Shown here one piece after another: positions 43,973-52,592 of a DNA stretch of 64,000 nucleotides. How positions within the stretch are numbered: the stretch's first letter is position 1; every line of letters starts with the position of its first letter. The DNA comes from Bin87 sp965197635 (GTDB lineage: Bacteria; Chloroflexota; Dehalococcoidia; Lucifugimonadales; UBA3495): positions 1-64,000 of the forward strand of contig CBDANN010000005.1 in NCBI GenBank assembly GCA_965197635.1, read 5' to 3'. A program made the position numbers and the translations under genes. The notes below the pieces were generated by a model. It made no database searches. It was not told where the DNA came from and worked only from the letters and a program-made list of their open reading frames with translations.

Positions 43973-45409
43973 ATGATGACAGTGCGTCAGAGGAGCGGCA
44001 AACCGGTGGAAAAGGCCAAGGACGAGGGTCGGGAGCGTCTGCCCCCGGAACTGTCCCAGGTAAACCTGAACGCGGCGGGCATTGACGTGGGCGCTGCCCG
44101 CCACTTCGTGGCGGTGTCCGCGGACCGGGCAGAGCCGCCGGTGCCGGAGTTTGCCGCCTTCACGGCAGACCTGTACCGGCTGGCGGACTGGCTGGCGGAG
44201 TGCGGCGTGGCAACCGTGGTCATGGAGTCCACCGGCGTGTATTGGATACCGTTGTTCAGGGCACTGGAGGAGCGGGGTTTTCAGGTGATGCTGGTGGACC
44301 GCCGCCGCATCAAGAACGTGTCAGGGCACAAGACCGACGTGCTGGACTGCCAGTGGCTGCAACAACTGCACACCTACGGCCTGCTCTCTGGAGCCTTCCG
44401 TCCCGAGGCGGATATCCGGCGTCTGCGCAGCTACCTGCGGCAGCGGGCCATGCTGGTGGAGTACGCGTCCCATCATATCCAGCATATGCAGAAGGCCTTG
44501 ACCCAGATGAACGTGAAGCTCCAGCACGTCATCAGCAACATCACCGGCAAGACCGGCATGGCGATTGTCGAGGCCATCGTGAAGGGGGAACGGGACCCCA
44601 GAAAGCTGGCCAAACTCCGCGACGGACGGATCAGGGCGGACGAGGAGACCATCGCCAGGTCGCTGCGGGGGCACTGGCGCGACGAGCACATCTTCGAGCT
44701 GACCCAGGCCCTGGAACTATACCGGTTCTATCACGACAATATTGCCGAGTACGACCGGGAGATTGCAGCCCAGTTGGAGCGGTTCGAAGACCGCAGCGAC
44801 GGCGGGTCTCCGCCTGGGAAGGGCCGGCGCAGTCAGGGCAATGCGCCTGGCTTCGACACCAGGACACACCTGTACCGGATGACTGGAGTGGACCTGACCC
44901 GCATCGACGGCATCGACGGCTTCACGGCGTTGAAGGTGATCAGCGAGATTGGCACGGACATGACCAAATGGCCCAGCGCCAAGCACTTCGCGTCCTGGCT
45001 GGGGCTGAACCCCAACAACCGCATCACCGGCGGCCGGGTCATGAGCTCAAAGACCAAGCCCAACTCCAGCCGCGCCGCAGCGGCATTGCGTCTGGCCGCC
45101 CACGGACTGCATCGCTCGGACCGCGCCCTGGGAGCCTTCCTGCGCCGGAAGAAGGCTCAGCTGGGCGCTCCCAAGGCCATCACTGCCACGGCCCACAAGC
45201 TGGCCAGGCTCATCTACTCCATGCTGCGCTACGGCCAGGAGTACGTGGACGCTGGGGCCGAGTACTACGAAACTCAGTATCAACGGCGGGCGTTGCGCGC
45301 GGCCCAGCGTCGGGCGGCACAACTGGGGTACCGACTGGTACCAATGTCCGATGCCGATGCTCCGGATTACGCCACCCACGCACCACCTGTCGCGCCTATC
45401 GCTGCGTGA
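43973..45409 (+). CDS. IS110 family transposase, copy 1
   Basis: 478 aa from the ATG pair at 43973, with GGAGG just upstream. The RuvC-like DEDD half shows Asp38 (AGIDVGAARHF), Glu85 (VMESTGVYW) and Asp122/Asp125 (HKTDVLDCQWL). The Tnp half has LTRIDGIDGFTALKVISEIG and ASWLGLNPNNRITGGRVMSS with the Ser region. Complete and uninterrupted. IS110 transposases work with a bridge RNA that pairs with both target and donor DNA. It is more diverged from copies 2 and 3 than those are from each other (for example KDEGRERLPPELSQ at the N-terminus). Confidence 0.93.
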   Translation: MMTVRQRSGKPVEKAKDEGRERLPPELSQVNLNAAGIDVGAARHFVAVSADRAEPPVPEFAAFTADLYRLADWLAECGVATVVMESTGVYWIPLFRALEERGFQVMLVDRRRIKNVSGHKTDVLDCQWLQQLHTYGLLSGAFRPEADIRRLRSYLRQRAMLVEYASHHIQHMQKALTQMNVKLQHVISNITGKTGMAIVEAIVKGERDPRKLAKLRDGRIRADEETIARSLRGHWRDEHIFELTQALELYRFYHDNIAEYDREIAAQLERFEDRSDGGSPPGKGRRSQGNAPGFDTRTHLYRMTGVDLTRIDGIDGFTALKVISEIGTDMTKWPSAKHFASWLGLNPNNRITGGRVMSSKTKPNSSRAAAALRLAAHGLHRSDRALGAFLRRKKAQLGAPKAITATAHKLARLIYSMLRYGQEYVDAGAEYYETQYQRRALRAAQRRAAQLGYRLVPMSDADAPDYATHAPPVAPIAA

Positions 45410-45417
45410 CTACAACA

Positions 45418-45687
45418 GTTAGTCGGGAGCAAAGTTATGCCCGTGTCCGGGCTGGGCAGAGGCGACTAACTGATAAGTTTGCCCAAGGATGTATGCTCAT
45501 GGTGAGACGTGTCGTCCGGACCAAGACCGAGTGGACACTGGTGAATATTACCCGATGAGGGAGCATGGTCCGGGAGTCTTACGACGGCATCATTGGTGAC
45601 GTCCCAAGCAGGGCGATCCCGTTCCATAGATTGTTCGATGTTGGTGACTCCCTCCGGCGTCACGTCTCCGCAGCCACTGTGGAGGGA
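45418..45687 (+). ncRNA. Candidate IS110 bridge RNA region, copy 2
   Basis: GTTAGTC (45418-45424) pairs with GACTAAC (45464-45470) and encloses a GCCCGTGTCCGGGC hairpin. The downstream block GCATGGTCCGGGAGTCTTAC is shared with the sister copies. Its position between the upstream transposase stop and this transposase matches the left end of an IS110 element, where bridge RNAs lie. Confidence 0.6.
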
Positions 45688-47100
45688 ATGATGAGCAGAC
45701 GCCAGAACAGCGCGAAACCGGCGGGGTTGTCCCAGCTGAACCTGAACGTGGCGGGCATCGACGTGGGCGCCACCAGCCACTTCGTGGCGGTGTCTGCGGA
45801 TCGGGCAGAGCCGCCGGTGCGGGAGTTTGCCGCCTTCACGGCGGACCTGTACCGTCTGGCGGATTGGCTCACCGAGTGCGGCGTGGAAACCGTGGTCATG
45901 GAGTCCACTGGCGTGTACTGGATACCGCTGTTTGGGGTGCTGGAAGAACGGGGCTTTCAGGTGATGCTGGTGGATCCCAGACGCATCAAGAACGTGCCTG
46001 GCCGCAAGACCGACGTGGTGGATTGCCAGTGGCTGCAGCAGCTGCACACCTACGGCCTGCTGTCGGGAGCCTTCCGTCCCGACGGGGACATACGGCGCCT
46101 GCGCAGCTACCTGCGGCAGCGAGCCATGCTGGTGGAATACGCCTCCCACCACGTCCAGCATATGCAGAAGGCGCTGACCCAGATGAACGTGAAGTTGCAG
46201 CACGTGATCCGGGACATCACCGGCCAGACCGGCATGGTGCATCATGGAGGCCATCGTGGGTGGCGAGCGGAACCCGCGGAAATTGGCGCGGTCTGCGCGC
46301 CTCCCCCAGGATCAAGGCCGACGAGAAGACCATCGCCAAGTCCCTGCGGGGGCACTGGCGCGACGAGCACATCGCCAAGTCCCTTCGAGCTGACCCAGGC
46401 GCTGGAGTTGTACCGGTTCTATCACGACAAAATTGCCGAGTGCGACCGTGAGATCGAAGCCCAGTTGGAGCGGTTTGATGACCGCAGCGACGGCGGGTCT
46501 CCCGCTCCCAACGGCAAGAAGCGGAACCAGAAGAACGCGCCGCGTTTCGACGTCCAGAGCCATCTGTACCGGATGACGGGAGTGGACCTGACCCGCATCG
46601 ACGGCATTGACGGCTTCACCGCCCTGAAGATGATCAGCGAGGTCGGCACGGACAGGACCAAATGGCCCAGCGCCAAGCACTTCGCGTCGTGGCTGGGGCT
46701 GAGCCCCCGCAACCGCATCACCGGCGGTCGGGTCATCAGCTCAAAGACCAAAGCCAGCGCCAACCGGGCCGCGGCGGCATTGCGTCTGGCCGCCAACGCG
46801 CTGCACCGCTCCGACCGCGCCCTGGGCGCCTTCCGGCGCCGGAAGAAGGCCCACCTGGGCGCGCCCAAGGCCATTACCGCCACCGCGCATAAGCTGGCCA
46901 GGCTCATCTACACCATGCTGCGCTACGGCCAGGACTACGTGGACGCTGGCGCGGAATACTACGAGAGACAGTATCAGCAGCGGGCCTTGCGCGCCGCCAA
47001 GCGTCGGGCGGCCCAACTGGGCTACCAACTGGTGCCCATGTCCGACGCTCAGGAGGAACACACCACGCCGGCACCTCCCGGTGTGCCCATCGCCGCGTGA
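45688..47100 (+). CDS. IS110 family transposase, copy 2, with a scrambled internal segment
   Basis: About 470 aa from 45688 (GGAGG upstream). Motifs AGIDVGATSHF, VMESTGVYWIP, RKTDVVDCQWL and the Tnp half SAKHFASWLGLSPRNRITGG are intact. Between about 46236 and 46385 the frame is shifted: it reads VHHGGHRGWRAEPAEIGAVC, while copy 3 has MDIMEAIVGGERDPRKLARL there. A second indel, near 46380, restores the frame. About 50 residues of the linker between catalytic halves are therefore nonsense, so activity is unlikely. Confidence 0.85.
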   Translation: MMSRRQNSAKPAGLSQLNLNVAGIDVGATSHFVAVSADRAEPPVREFAAFTADLYRLADWLTECGVETVVMESTGVYWIPLFGVLEERGFQVMLVDPRRIKNVPGRKTDVVDCQWLQQLHTYGLLSGAFRPDGDIRRLRSYLRQRAMLVEYASHHVQHMQKALTQMNVKLQHVIRDITGQTGMVHHGGHRGWRAEPAEIGAVCAPPPGSRPTRRPSPSPCGGTGATSTSPSPFELTQALELYRFYHDKIAECDREIEAQLERFDDRSDGGSPAPNGKKRNQKNAPRFDVQSHLYRMTGVDLTRIDGIDGFTALKMISEVGTDRTKWPSAKHFASWLGLSPRNRITGGRVISSKTKASANRAAAALRLAANALHRSDRALGAFRRRKKAHLGAPKAITATAHKLARLIYTMLRYGQDYVDAGAEYYERQYQQRALRAAKRRAAQLGYQLVPMSDAQEEHTTPAPPGVPIAA

Positions 47101-47108
47101 CTACCCCG

Positions 47109-47377
47109 GTTAGTCTATAGCAGAGTTATGCCCGTGTCCGGGCTGGGCAGAGGGGACTAACTGGAGAGTCTGCCCCAGGATGTATGCTCATGGTAAGGCG
47201 TGTCGTTCGGACCAAGACCGAGTGGACACTGGTGCATATCGCCCGATCGATAGCATGGTCCGGGAGTCTTACGACGGCATCATTGGTGGCGCCCCAAGCG
47301 GGGCGATCCCGTTGGGGAGAATGTCTACTGTCCGTGACTCCCTCCGGCGTCGCGTCTACGCAGCAATCATGGAGGCG
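47109..47377 (+). ncRNA. Candidate IS110 bridge RNA region, copy 3
   Basis: The same architecture as copy 2: GTTAGTC at 47109-47115, an inner GCCCGTGTCCGGGC hairpin and GACTAAC at 47155-47161. It then carries the shared GCATGGTCCGGGAGTCTTAC block. Base changes between copies cluster between the conserved blocks, as expected for guide loops. Confidence 0.6.
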
Positions 47378-48772
47378 ATGATGAGCAGACGCCAGAACAG
47401 TGCGAAACCGCCGGGGTTGTCCCAGCTGAACCTGAACGCGGCGGGCATCGACGTGGGCGCCACCAGCCACTATGTGGCGGTACCCGCTGACCGGACTGAG
47501 CCGCCGGTGCCAGAGTTTGAGGCTTTCACGGCGGGCCTGTATCGCCTGGCGGACTGGCTGGCCGAGTGCGGCGTGGCGACCGTGGTCATGGAGTCCACCG
47601 GCGTATATTGGATACCCCGGTTTGGGGTGCTGGAAGAGCGGGGGTTTCAGGTGATGTTGGTGGACCCCAGACGCATCAAGAACGTGCCGGGCCGCAAGAC
47701 CGACGTGGTGGACTGCCAGTGGCGGCGGCAACCGCACACCTACGGACGGCTCTCCGGAGCGTTCCGTCCCGAGGCGGACCTACGGCGCCTGCGCAGTTAC
47801 CTGCGGCAGCGGGCCATGCTGGTGGAGTACGCCTCCCACCATATCCAGCATATGCAGAAGGCGCTGACCCAGCTGAACGTGAAGCTCCAGCACGTGATCA
47901 GGGACATCACCGGCCAGACCGGCATGGACATCATGGAGGCCATCGTGGGCGGCGAGCGGGACCCGCGGAAGCTGGCGCGACTGCGCGATCCCAGGATCAA
48001 GGCCGACGCGGCGACCATCGCCAGGTCGCTGCAGGGGCACTGGCGGGAGGAGCACAGCTTCGAGCTGACCCAGGCCCTGGAGTTGTACCGGGCGTACCAG
48101 GGCAGGATTGCCGGGTGCGGCCGGGAGATTGAAGCCCAGCTGGAGCGGTTTGAAGACCGCAGCGACGGCCAATCTCCCGCTCCCAATGGCAAAAAGCGCA
48201 ACCAGAAGAACGCGCCGCGCTTCGACGTCCAGAGCCATCTGTACCGGATGACGGGGGTGGACCTGACCCGCATCGACGGCGTGGACGCGTACACAGCCCT
48301 GAAGGTGATCAGCGAAGTCGGCGCCGACCTGACCAAATGGCCCAGCGCCAAGCATTTCGCGTCATGGCTGGGGCTGAGCCCCAACAACCGTATCACCGGC
48401 GGCCGGGTCATGAGCTCAAAGACCCAGGCCAGCGCCAACCGGGCGGCGGCGGCCTTGCGTCTGGCCGCCAACGCGCTGCACCGCTCCGACCGCGCCCTGG
48501 GCGCCTTCCGGCGCCGGAAGAAGGCCCACCTGGGCGCGCCCCAGGCCATCACCGCCACCGCCCATAAGCTCGCCAGGCTCTTCTATTCCGTGCTCCGGTA
48601 CGGTCAGGAGTACGTGGACGCTGGGGCCGAATACTACGAAACTCAGTATCAGCAGCGGGCGTTGCGCACGGCCAAGCGCAGGGCCGCACAACTGGGCTAC
48701 CAACTGGTGCCCATGGTCGACGCTCCGGACTACGTCACCCACACACCACCTGGCGCGCCCATTGTCGCGTGA
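47378..48772 (+). CDS. IS110 family transposase, copy 3
   Basis: 464 aa from the ATG pair at 47378-47383, near GGAGG. DEDD motifs AGIDVGATSHY, VMESTGVYWIP and RKTDVVDCQW are present, as is the Tnp region SAKHFASWLGLSPNNRITGG. Intact and close to copy 2. A 258-bp MITE starts 6 bases after the stop. Beyond it, GTTAGTG at 49037 resembles the start of another IS110 left arm, so a fourth unit may once have followed. Confidence 0.92.
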   Translation: MMSRRQNSAKPPGLSQLNLNAAGIDVGATSHYVAVPADRTEPPVPEFEAFTAGLYRLADWLAECGVATVVMESTGVYWIPRFGVLEERGFQVMLVDPRRIKNVPGRKTDVVDCQWRRQPHTYGRLSGAFRPEADLRRLRSYLRQRAMLVEYASHHIQHMQKALTQLNVKLQHVIRDITGQTGMDIMEAIVGGERDPRKLARLRDPRIKADAATIARSLQGHWREEHSFELTQALELYRAYQGRIAGCGREIEAQLERFEDRSDGQSPAPNGKKRNQKNAPRFDVQSHLYRMTGVDLTRIDGVDAYTALKVISEVGADLTKWPSAKHFASWLGLSPNNRITGGRVMSSKTQASANRAAAALRLAANALHRSDRALGAFRRRKKAHLGAPQAITATAHKLARLFYSVLRYGQEYVDAGAEYYETQYQQRALRTAKRRAAQLGYQLVPMVDAPDYVTHTPPGAPIVA

Positions 48773-48778
48773 CAACTT

Positions 48779-49036
48779 TACTGATGCGTGAGCGATTAGC
48801 TAAACTACTCCGTCATTCCTGCGAAAGCAGGAATCCAGAGTTCGCTGCTACAAAGACGTTCTGGATTCCCGCTTTCGCGGGAATTGCGGATGGCCTTGCC
48901 AGGCCACGTATGCGGAGTGAAAATCGGGATGCACGGGCCAAGGCAACCACAAGGGTTGCCCCTACGCCATGGTCGCCTATTTTCATGGTAATGACGGTGG
49001 TGTGCTGGGGTTTAGTTATCAATTCACGTATCAGTA
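48779..49036. mobile_element. 258-bp MITE (TA-flanked), copy 2
   Basis: Ends TACTGATGCGTGA and TCACGTATCAGTA. The middle carries CGTCATTCCTGCGAAAGCAGG-type hairpins and a GGCAACCACAAGGGTTGCC palindrome absent from the 150-bp copy at 40720-40869. It lies at the right edge of the IS110 array. Confidence 0.75.
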
Positions 49037-49042
49037 GTTAGT

Positions 49043-49608
49043 GAGGAACCCAGCTTGACCCGCACCTCGTGGAATCGTCAGCCAATAACAGTTCGCAATG
49101 TCCCGACGATTATACGTGTCGGTATTCTGACGCGGCGTTTGCCGAAATGGTGTTCGGCCAGTACATCGACCAGGGCGAAATTGCCAGATCCGAGGAACTC
49201 GGCGAGGACGACGTTGACCCTGCCGGCACCACATTCGACGTCACCAGCGACAGCGGTGCCATGCAGGACGGCCAGGAAATTTACTACGTAGGCTACCGGA
49301 CCGGGTGGCAGAGGGCGACCATTGAGGACACCTGGGACTACTTTGAAATCAGCGAAGACAGCCAAAGGAGGCTGATCTGCGTTGGCAGGGCCAGGGTCAC
49401 GGACGACAGCGACGCCCCACGGCATGGGGACAGCGGTGCGCCAGTCTTCCGGATCACCGATGCCGACGACGACGAAGTGGCATTGATAGGGACGTTGTTC
49501 GCTCACCACGAGGAAGACGACGACGTTTTCTATTTCTCCACCATTAGCGGCATCTACTTGGACTTGGGCAGTTCGTTGACGTGGGATACCTGCACCAGCG
49601 GTTGTTGA
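49043..49608 (+). pseudogene. C-terminal fragment of a trypsin-like serine protease
   Basis: The frame is open from the TGA at 49042 and reads DPHLVESSANNSSQCPDDYT, then YSDAAFAEMVFGQ and later RARVTDDSDAPRHGDSGAPV. The GDSGAPVF Ser motif identifies an S1-type protease. The His and Asp of the catalytic triad would lie upstream and are missing, cut off by the IS110/MITE junction. A GTG at 49069 could start translation, but the product would be inactive. A terminator-like hairpin follows. Confidence 0.7.
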
Positions 49609-49632
49609 TCCGCCCAGTCTGACCATCTTTCG

Positions 49633-49665
49633 CCGCCCGCCCTGTCCTTCCGGCAGGTCGGGCGG
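49633..49665 (+). terminator. Possible terminator hairpin
   Basis: CCGCCCGCCCTG and CAGGTCGGGCGG form a 12-bp stem with one mismatch and a 9-base loop, 25 bases after the protease stop. No U-run follows, so it may be a structural repeat instead. Confidence 0.4.
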
Positions 49666-49735
49666 TGCCTTGCTTGGATGTTGCCGAAGGATTGACGGGA
49701 TGGAAGCGGGCGGTCTAGCCTAGTACTGGATCAAT

Positions 49736-50975
49736 TTAGGAATTGCGAGGATAGAGGCGATGGAGTTTGGAGCGGGCATCCTGGGTGCTGAAACCCCAAT
49801 TGATGGTAGCCTGGGCGGCGTTACGCCGGATCTCATCGGCGTCGATGGCTCCAGCCAGTGTCACGTCGTCGCCATGGCGTCCCCGGAGGCAGTCTCGGGC
49901 CAAGACGCTGAATTCAATCTCGGCCATCCCTTCGGCAAGCTCAGGACAGGATTGAGCCAACTGGCGTGTTGGGGCGTGTGGTGAAACTCCAGGCGTTTCA
50001 CGATGCGGCGGGCTTCGGCGGCGGGAAAGGTCTCGTAAAGGGAGGCCATGCGGTGAGTGTTGAGGTTATCCAGGACCACGCGGATTACTGGGCATGGGGG
50101 TAGGCGGTGTCCACCAGCCAGCGCATCTGGCGGGCGAAGTCCGCCATGGTGCGTCGTTCGGTGATGGCGTGATTGGTCAAGGGGTGCACGCGCCAGCCGG
50201 CCAGGGGTTCGCAGGTCAGGAAGATGTTGCGGGTGCCAGCGCGGCGGTACTCATAGTCCTGGCGTCGTGGACGCCCGGGCTGTGGAGGCAGCGGCTCCCG
50301 CAGATTGGTCAGAGATCAGGGCCAGCAGTTGGGTGAAAGTCTCGTCAAAGCACACCACCGGTCGGTCTGGATCGTAGGGCTCAGCGTACAGATCCAGCAC
50401 GTCCTCCATTGCCGCCACGAACTCCCCGCCTACCTTGGGGATGCACCACTGTTGCTTCCGCCAGGGCTTGAGGACGTTTTTTTGAGCTTGAGCCGTACCG
50501 TCTCATACGTCAACGACGTGACCAACCCCAACTCCACCATCCGGTCGGCCAGCAACTGCAACGTCCAGTGGTCGTGGCCCTCTGGCGCTGGCGAGCACGC
50601 CAGGGCAATCAGGCGGGCCTCCCCTTTGTGGTCCACTTTGCGGAAACGGTTGGCCTGGATCCGGTCGTGCAACACCCCATCGAGACCTTCCTCGGCGTAC
50701 CGCCGTTTGATGCGATACACCGTGCCTGCGGACACGTCCAGAGCTTCCGCCACCTGCGGCGCCTTCCCGCCCTCAGCCACCTTGAGCAAAATCCGAGCGC
50801 GGGTGGCGATGCGCACCGAGTGTTTCCCGCCTCGGATCAGTCGGTCAGCCGTCCCCGTTCCTCCTCCGTCAACTGTACACAGTATCTTTCCTGCGCCATG
50901 GCTGCTGCACCTCCCGGCAACTCGATTTCGCAACCATCGTAGGGATTGCCACCATCGAACCCAAAGTACTTCCAA
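49736..50975 (-). pseudogene. IS630 transposase (lineage B), broken by several small insertions
   Basis: The N-terminal helix-turn-helix part (50430-50870) has ARILLKVAEGGKAPQVAEAL and ends at LKLKKTSSSPG at a CTCAAAAAAACG slip site; its extreme N-terminus is itself frameshifted near 50850. The catalytic part carries VVCFDE and EFSVLARDCLRG. It is disrupted by a 23-bp insert at 49928-49950, an insert of about 20 bases near 50170 and another near 50315 relative to the other copy. Not functional. Confidence 0.8.
49928..49950. repeat. 23-bp dispersed repeat inserted into IS630
   Basis: CCCTTCGGCAAGCTCAGGAC plus AGG sits exactly between GCCAT and ATTGAGCC, which are contiguous in the copy at about 22955-22970. 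It belongs to the same repeat family as one arm of 12045-12106. Confidence 0.8.
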
Positions 50976-51081
50976 TGCTAATTTGATCCAATACTAGCGC
51001 CCAGCAATCCGGTCGGGACGGCTCGCCTCGCCTACGAATACTGGTCCCAACATTGAGGAAGCAAGAGACACGCTCCGGCGA

Positions 51082-51774
51082 GTGATCTGGTCGCTGGCGG
51101 TCGGGGCGGCGGTGTTGGCGGTGCTGGTGTTGGTCATCCTGTCATTCCTGATACCAAAGCAGGAAACTGCCCTAACCCGACCCCCCGTCAACATGGCAGA
51201 CATCAAGGAGACTGCGGCTACAATCCGGGCTCAATTACCCGGCCCGACCCAAACTCCCGTCAATCTGGTCGACATCAAGGAGGACGCGATTCGGGCTCTC
51301 CTTGACGACAAAGGCCATTTCATAGGCATGGACGGACGGCTGGCCCGGATTGCACAGGAACATGAAGGCGGCTTCGGTGGCTTCTATTTTGATGAGGACG
51401 ACCGGAGCCATGCGTATGTCTATATGCTTGATCCCAACAGCGCGGAAGCAGCGAAAGCCGCGGTCACCGAAGCTTACGGAGAGAACTCGCGGTCAATCGC
51501 CAAAATAACCCCGGTACAAGGGGAATACTCATTCAACGACCTGGCCCGGTGGTTTTACGTCTTGGATCGGGTGTTGATAAGCGCCGGCATACCCCCATCC
51601 ACCGGGGCGTTGTCAGAGCGCAAAAACCGCATCAGGTTCGGCATGAGAACCAAAGCCAAGATCAATCTGGCGCGGCAGGTCACCCGCGAAATCGGCATCC
51701 CCGAGGGTGAGGTAGTCTTCGTTCTATCGAACCCGCAGTTGCTCCCTTGCCTCCCGAAAGACCCGAATTGCTAA
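51082..51774 (+). CDS. Membrane-anchored protein, unknown function
   Basis: A 230-aa frame from GTG 51082. Residues 1-24 (MIWSLAVGAAVLAVLVLVIL) form an N-terminal membrane helix, and the rest is a soluble, probably extracytoplasmic domain with LARIAQEHEGGFGGFYFDED and YVYMLDPNSAEAAKAAV. The end (GIPEGEVVFVLSNPQLLPCL) resembles short peptides seen in secreted inhibitor-like proteins, but no family is claimed. The frame stays open upstream to 50996, right after the IS630 edge (TAG), so the true start may have been removed. Confidence 0.6.
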   Translation: MIWSLAVGAAVLAVLVLVILSFLIPKQETALTRPPVNMADIKETAATIRAQLPGPTQTPVNLVDIKEDAIRALLDDKGHFIGMDGRLARIAQEHEGGFGGFYFDEDDRSHAYVYMLDPNSAEAAKAAVTEAYGENSRSIAKITPVQGEYSFNDLARWFYVLDRVLISAGIPPSTGALSERKNRIRFGMRTKAKINLARQVTREIGIPEGEVVFVLSNPQLLPCLPKDPNC

Positions 51775-52592
51775 ACAAAAAGCCACGGGGGGACGGATGG
51801 ACCGGCCATCAAAGCCGCACACACCGCGTCCGGGGGTCTAGCGAGCTGGCCGAGGCGTCATCTCCCGACAATACCCCGCCTACGGCGGCCGTTGCCAGCG
51901 GCGGCTCGTTTTGCAATCCCGAAGGCGAAACTCGTGTTGTCGCCGCGCCAATAGTCAACCCTCATCTCGTAGTCCGGCACGGCGGCGCGTACTTCGTCGC
52001 GGGACGGTTCTTTAGTTGAATTGGTCGTTTATGCCGCATTCTTTGTATTGGCGGTGGGATACCTCGCGGGGGCCCTCAATATCGTATCCTTATCACGACC
52101 GTTGTACCGACTACAAAAGCAACCCCTACTATCGCAAGAAACAATAAACGCCCCGGACACCACAGTGAAACTAAGTCAAACGGATAAACGTAGCAATCCC
52201 GCCAATTGAGCACCGCCAGCGCGGACATCGCTATAGCAGCGATAGACGCTTAGCATCGCGTCGTTCTCCGCCTGATTCTCGGATTTTCGTTGGTTCGGCG
52301 TGTGTCCGGAGTTCAGCCGAAGCTATTTGGGTAAAATCGTCATTTGCTCAATCGATCCGCGTTCGCTGGCACCAGTTCGCTACGGGTAAGATTGGCGCAC
52401 ATTCCCCTTTTTTGCCGGCCTTAATTTACCAAAGCTTAATTTTGCGGCAATACCTTCGCAACACCTGTCGCTTAGCGTAAAAGGCAGTCCCGTCGCCACA
52501 GGGGGAATTGCTCGATGAACAAAGTCGAACCACCCGCGCTGAGGCGGTAAATTAGCGGAACGAGAACGTCGGCAAGCGTTTGAGGTGCTATC
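51775..52592. other. Mostly non-coding; one possible small gene
   Basis: No convincing long gene. A 90-codon plus-strand frame (51747-52019) has unnatural composition. The 62-codon frame below is the only candidate. AT-richer bases near 52430-52450 (CTTAATTTTGCGGC) may belong to the promoter of the histidine kinase, but no clear boxes were found. Confidence 0.5.
52021..52209 (+). CDS. Possible small membrane protein (62 aa)
   Basis: A TTG-started frame with one hydrophobic helix (VVYAAFFVLAVGYLAGALNI) and a polar tail with Ser/Thr/Gln. No ribosome-binding site stands out. It may be real but is not supported by any family. Confidence 0.3.
   Translation: MVVYAAFFVLAVGYLAGALNIVSLSRPLYRLQKQPLLSQETINAPDTTVKLSQTDKRSNPAN

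Larger units (their letters stand above)
49724..50993 (-). mobile_element. IS630 family element (lineage B), full-length but decayed
   Basis: Ends TACTGGATCAATTTAGG and (complement) TATTGGATCAAATTAGC, TA at both edges, 1270 bp. It is homologous to the fragment at 22757-23427, which lets its small insertions be read directly. Confidence 0.85.
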
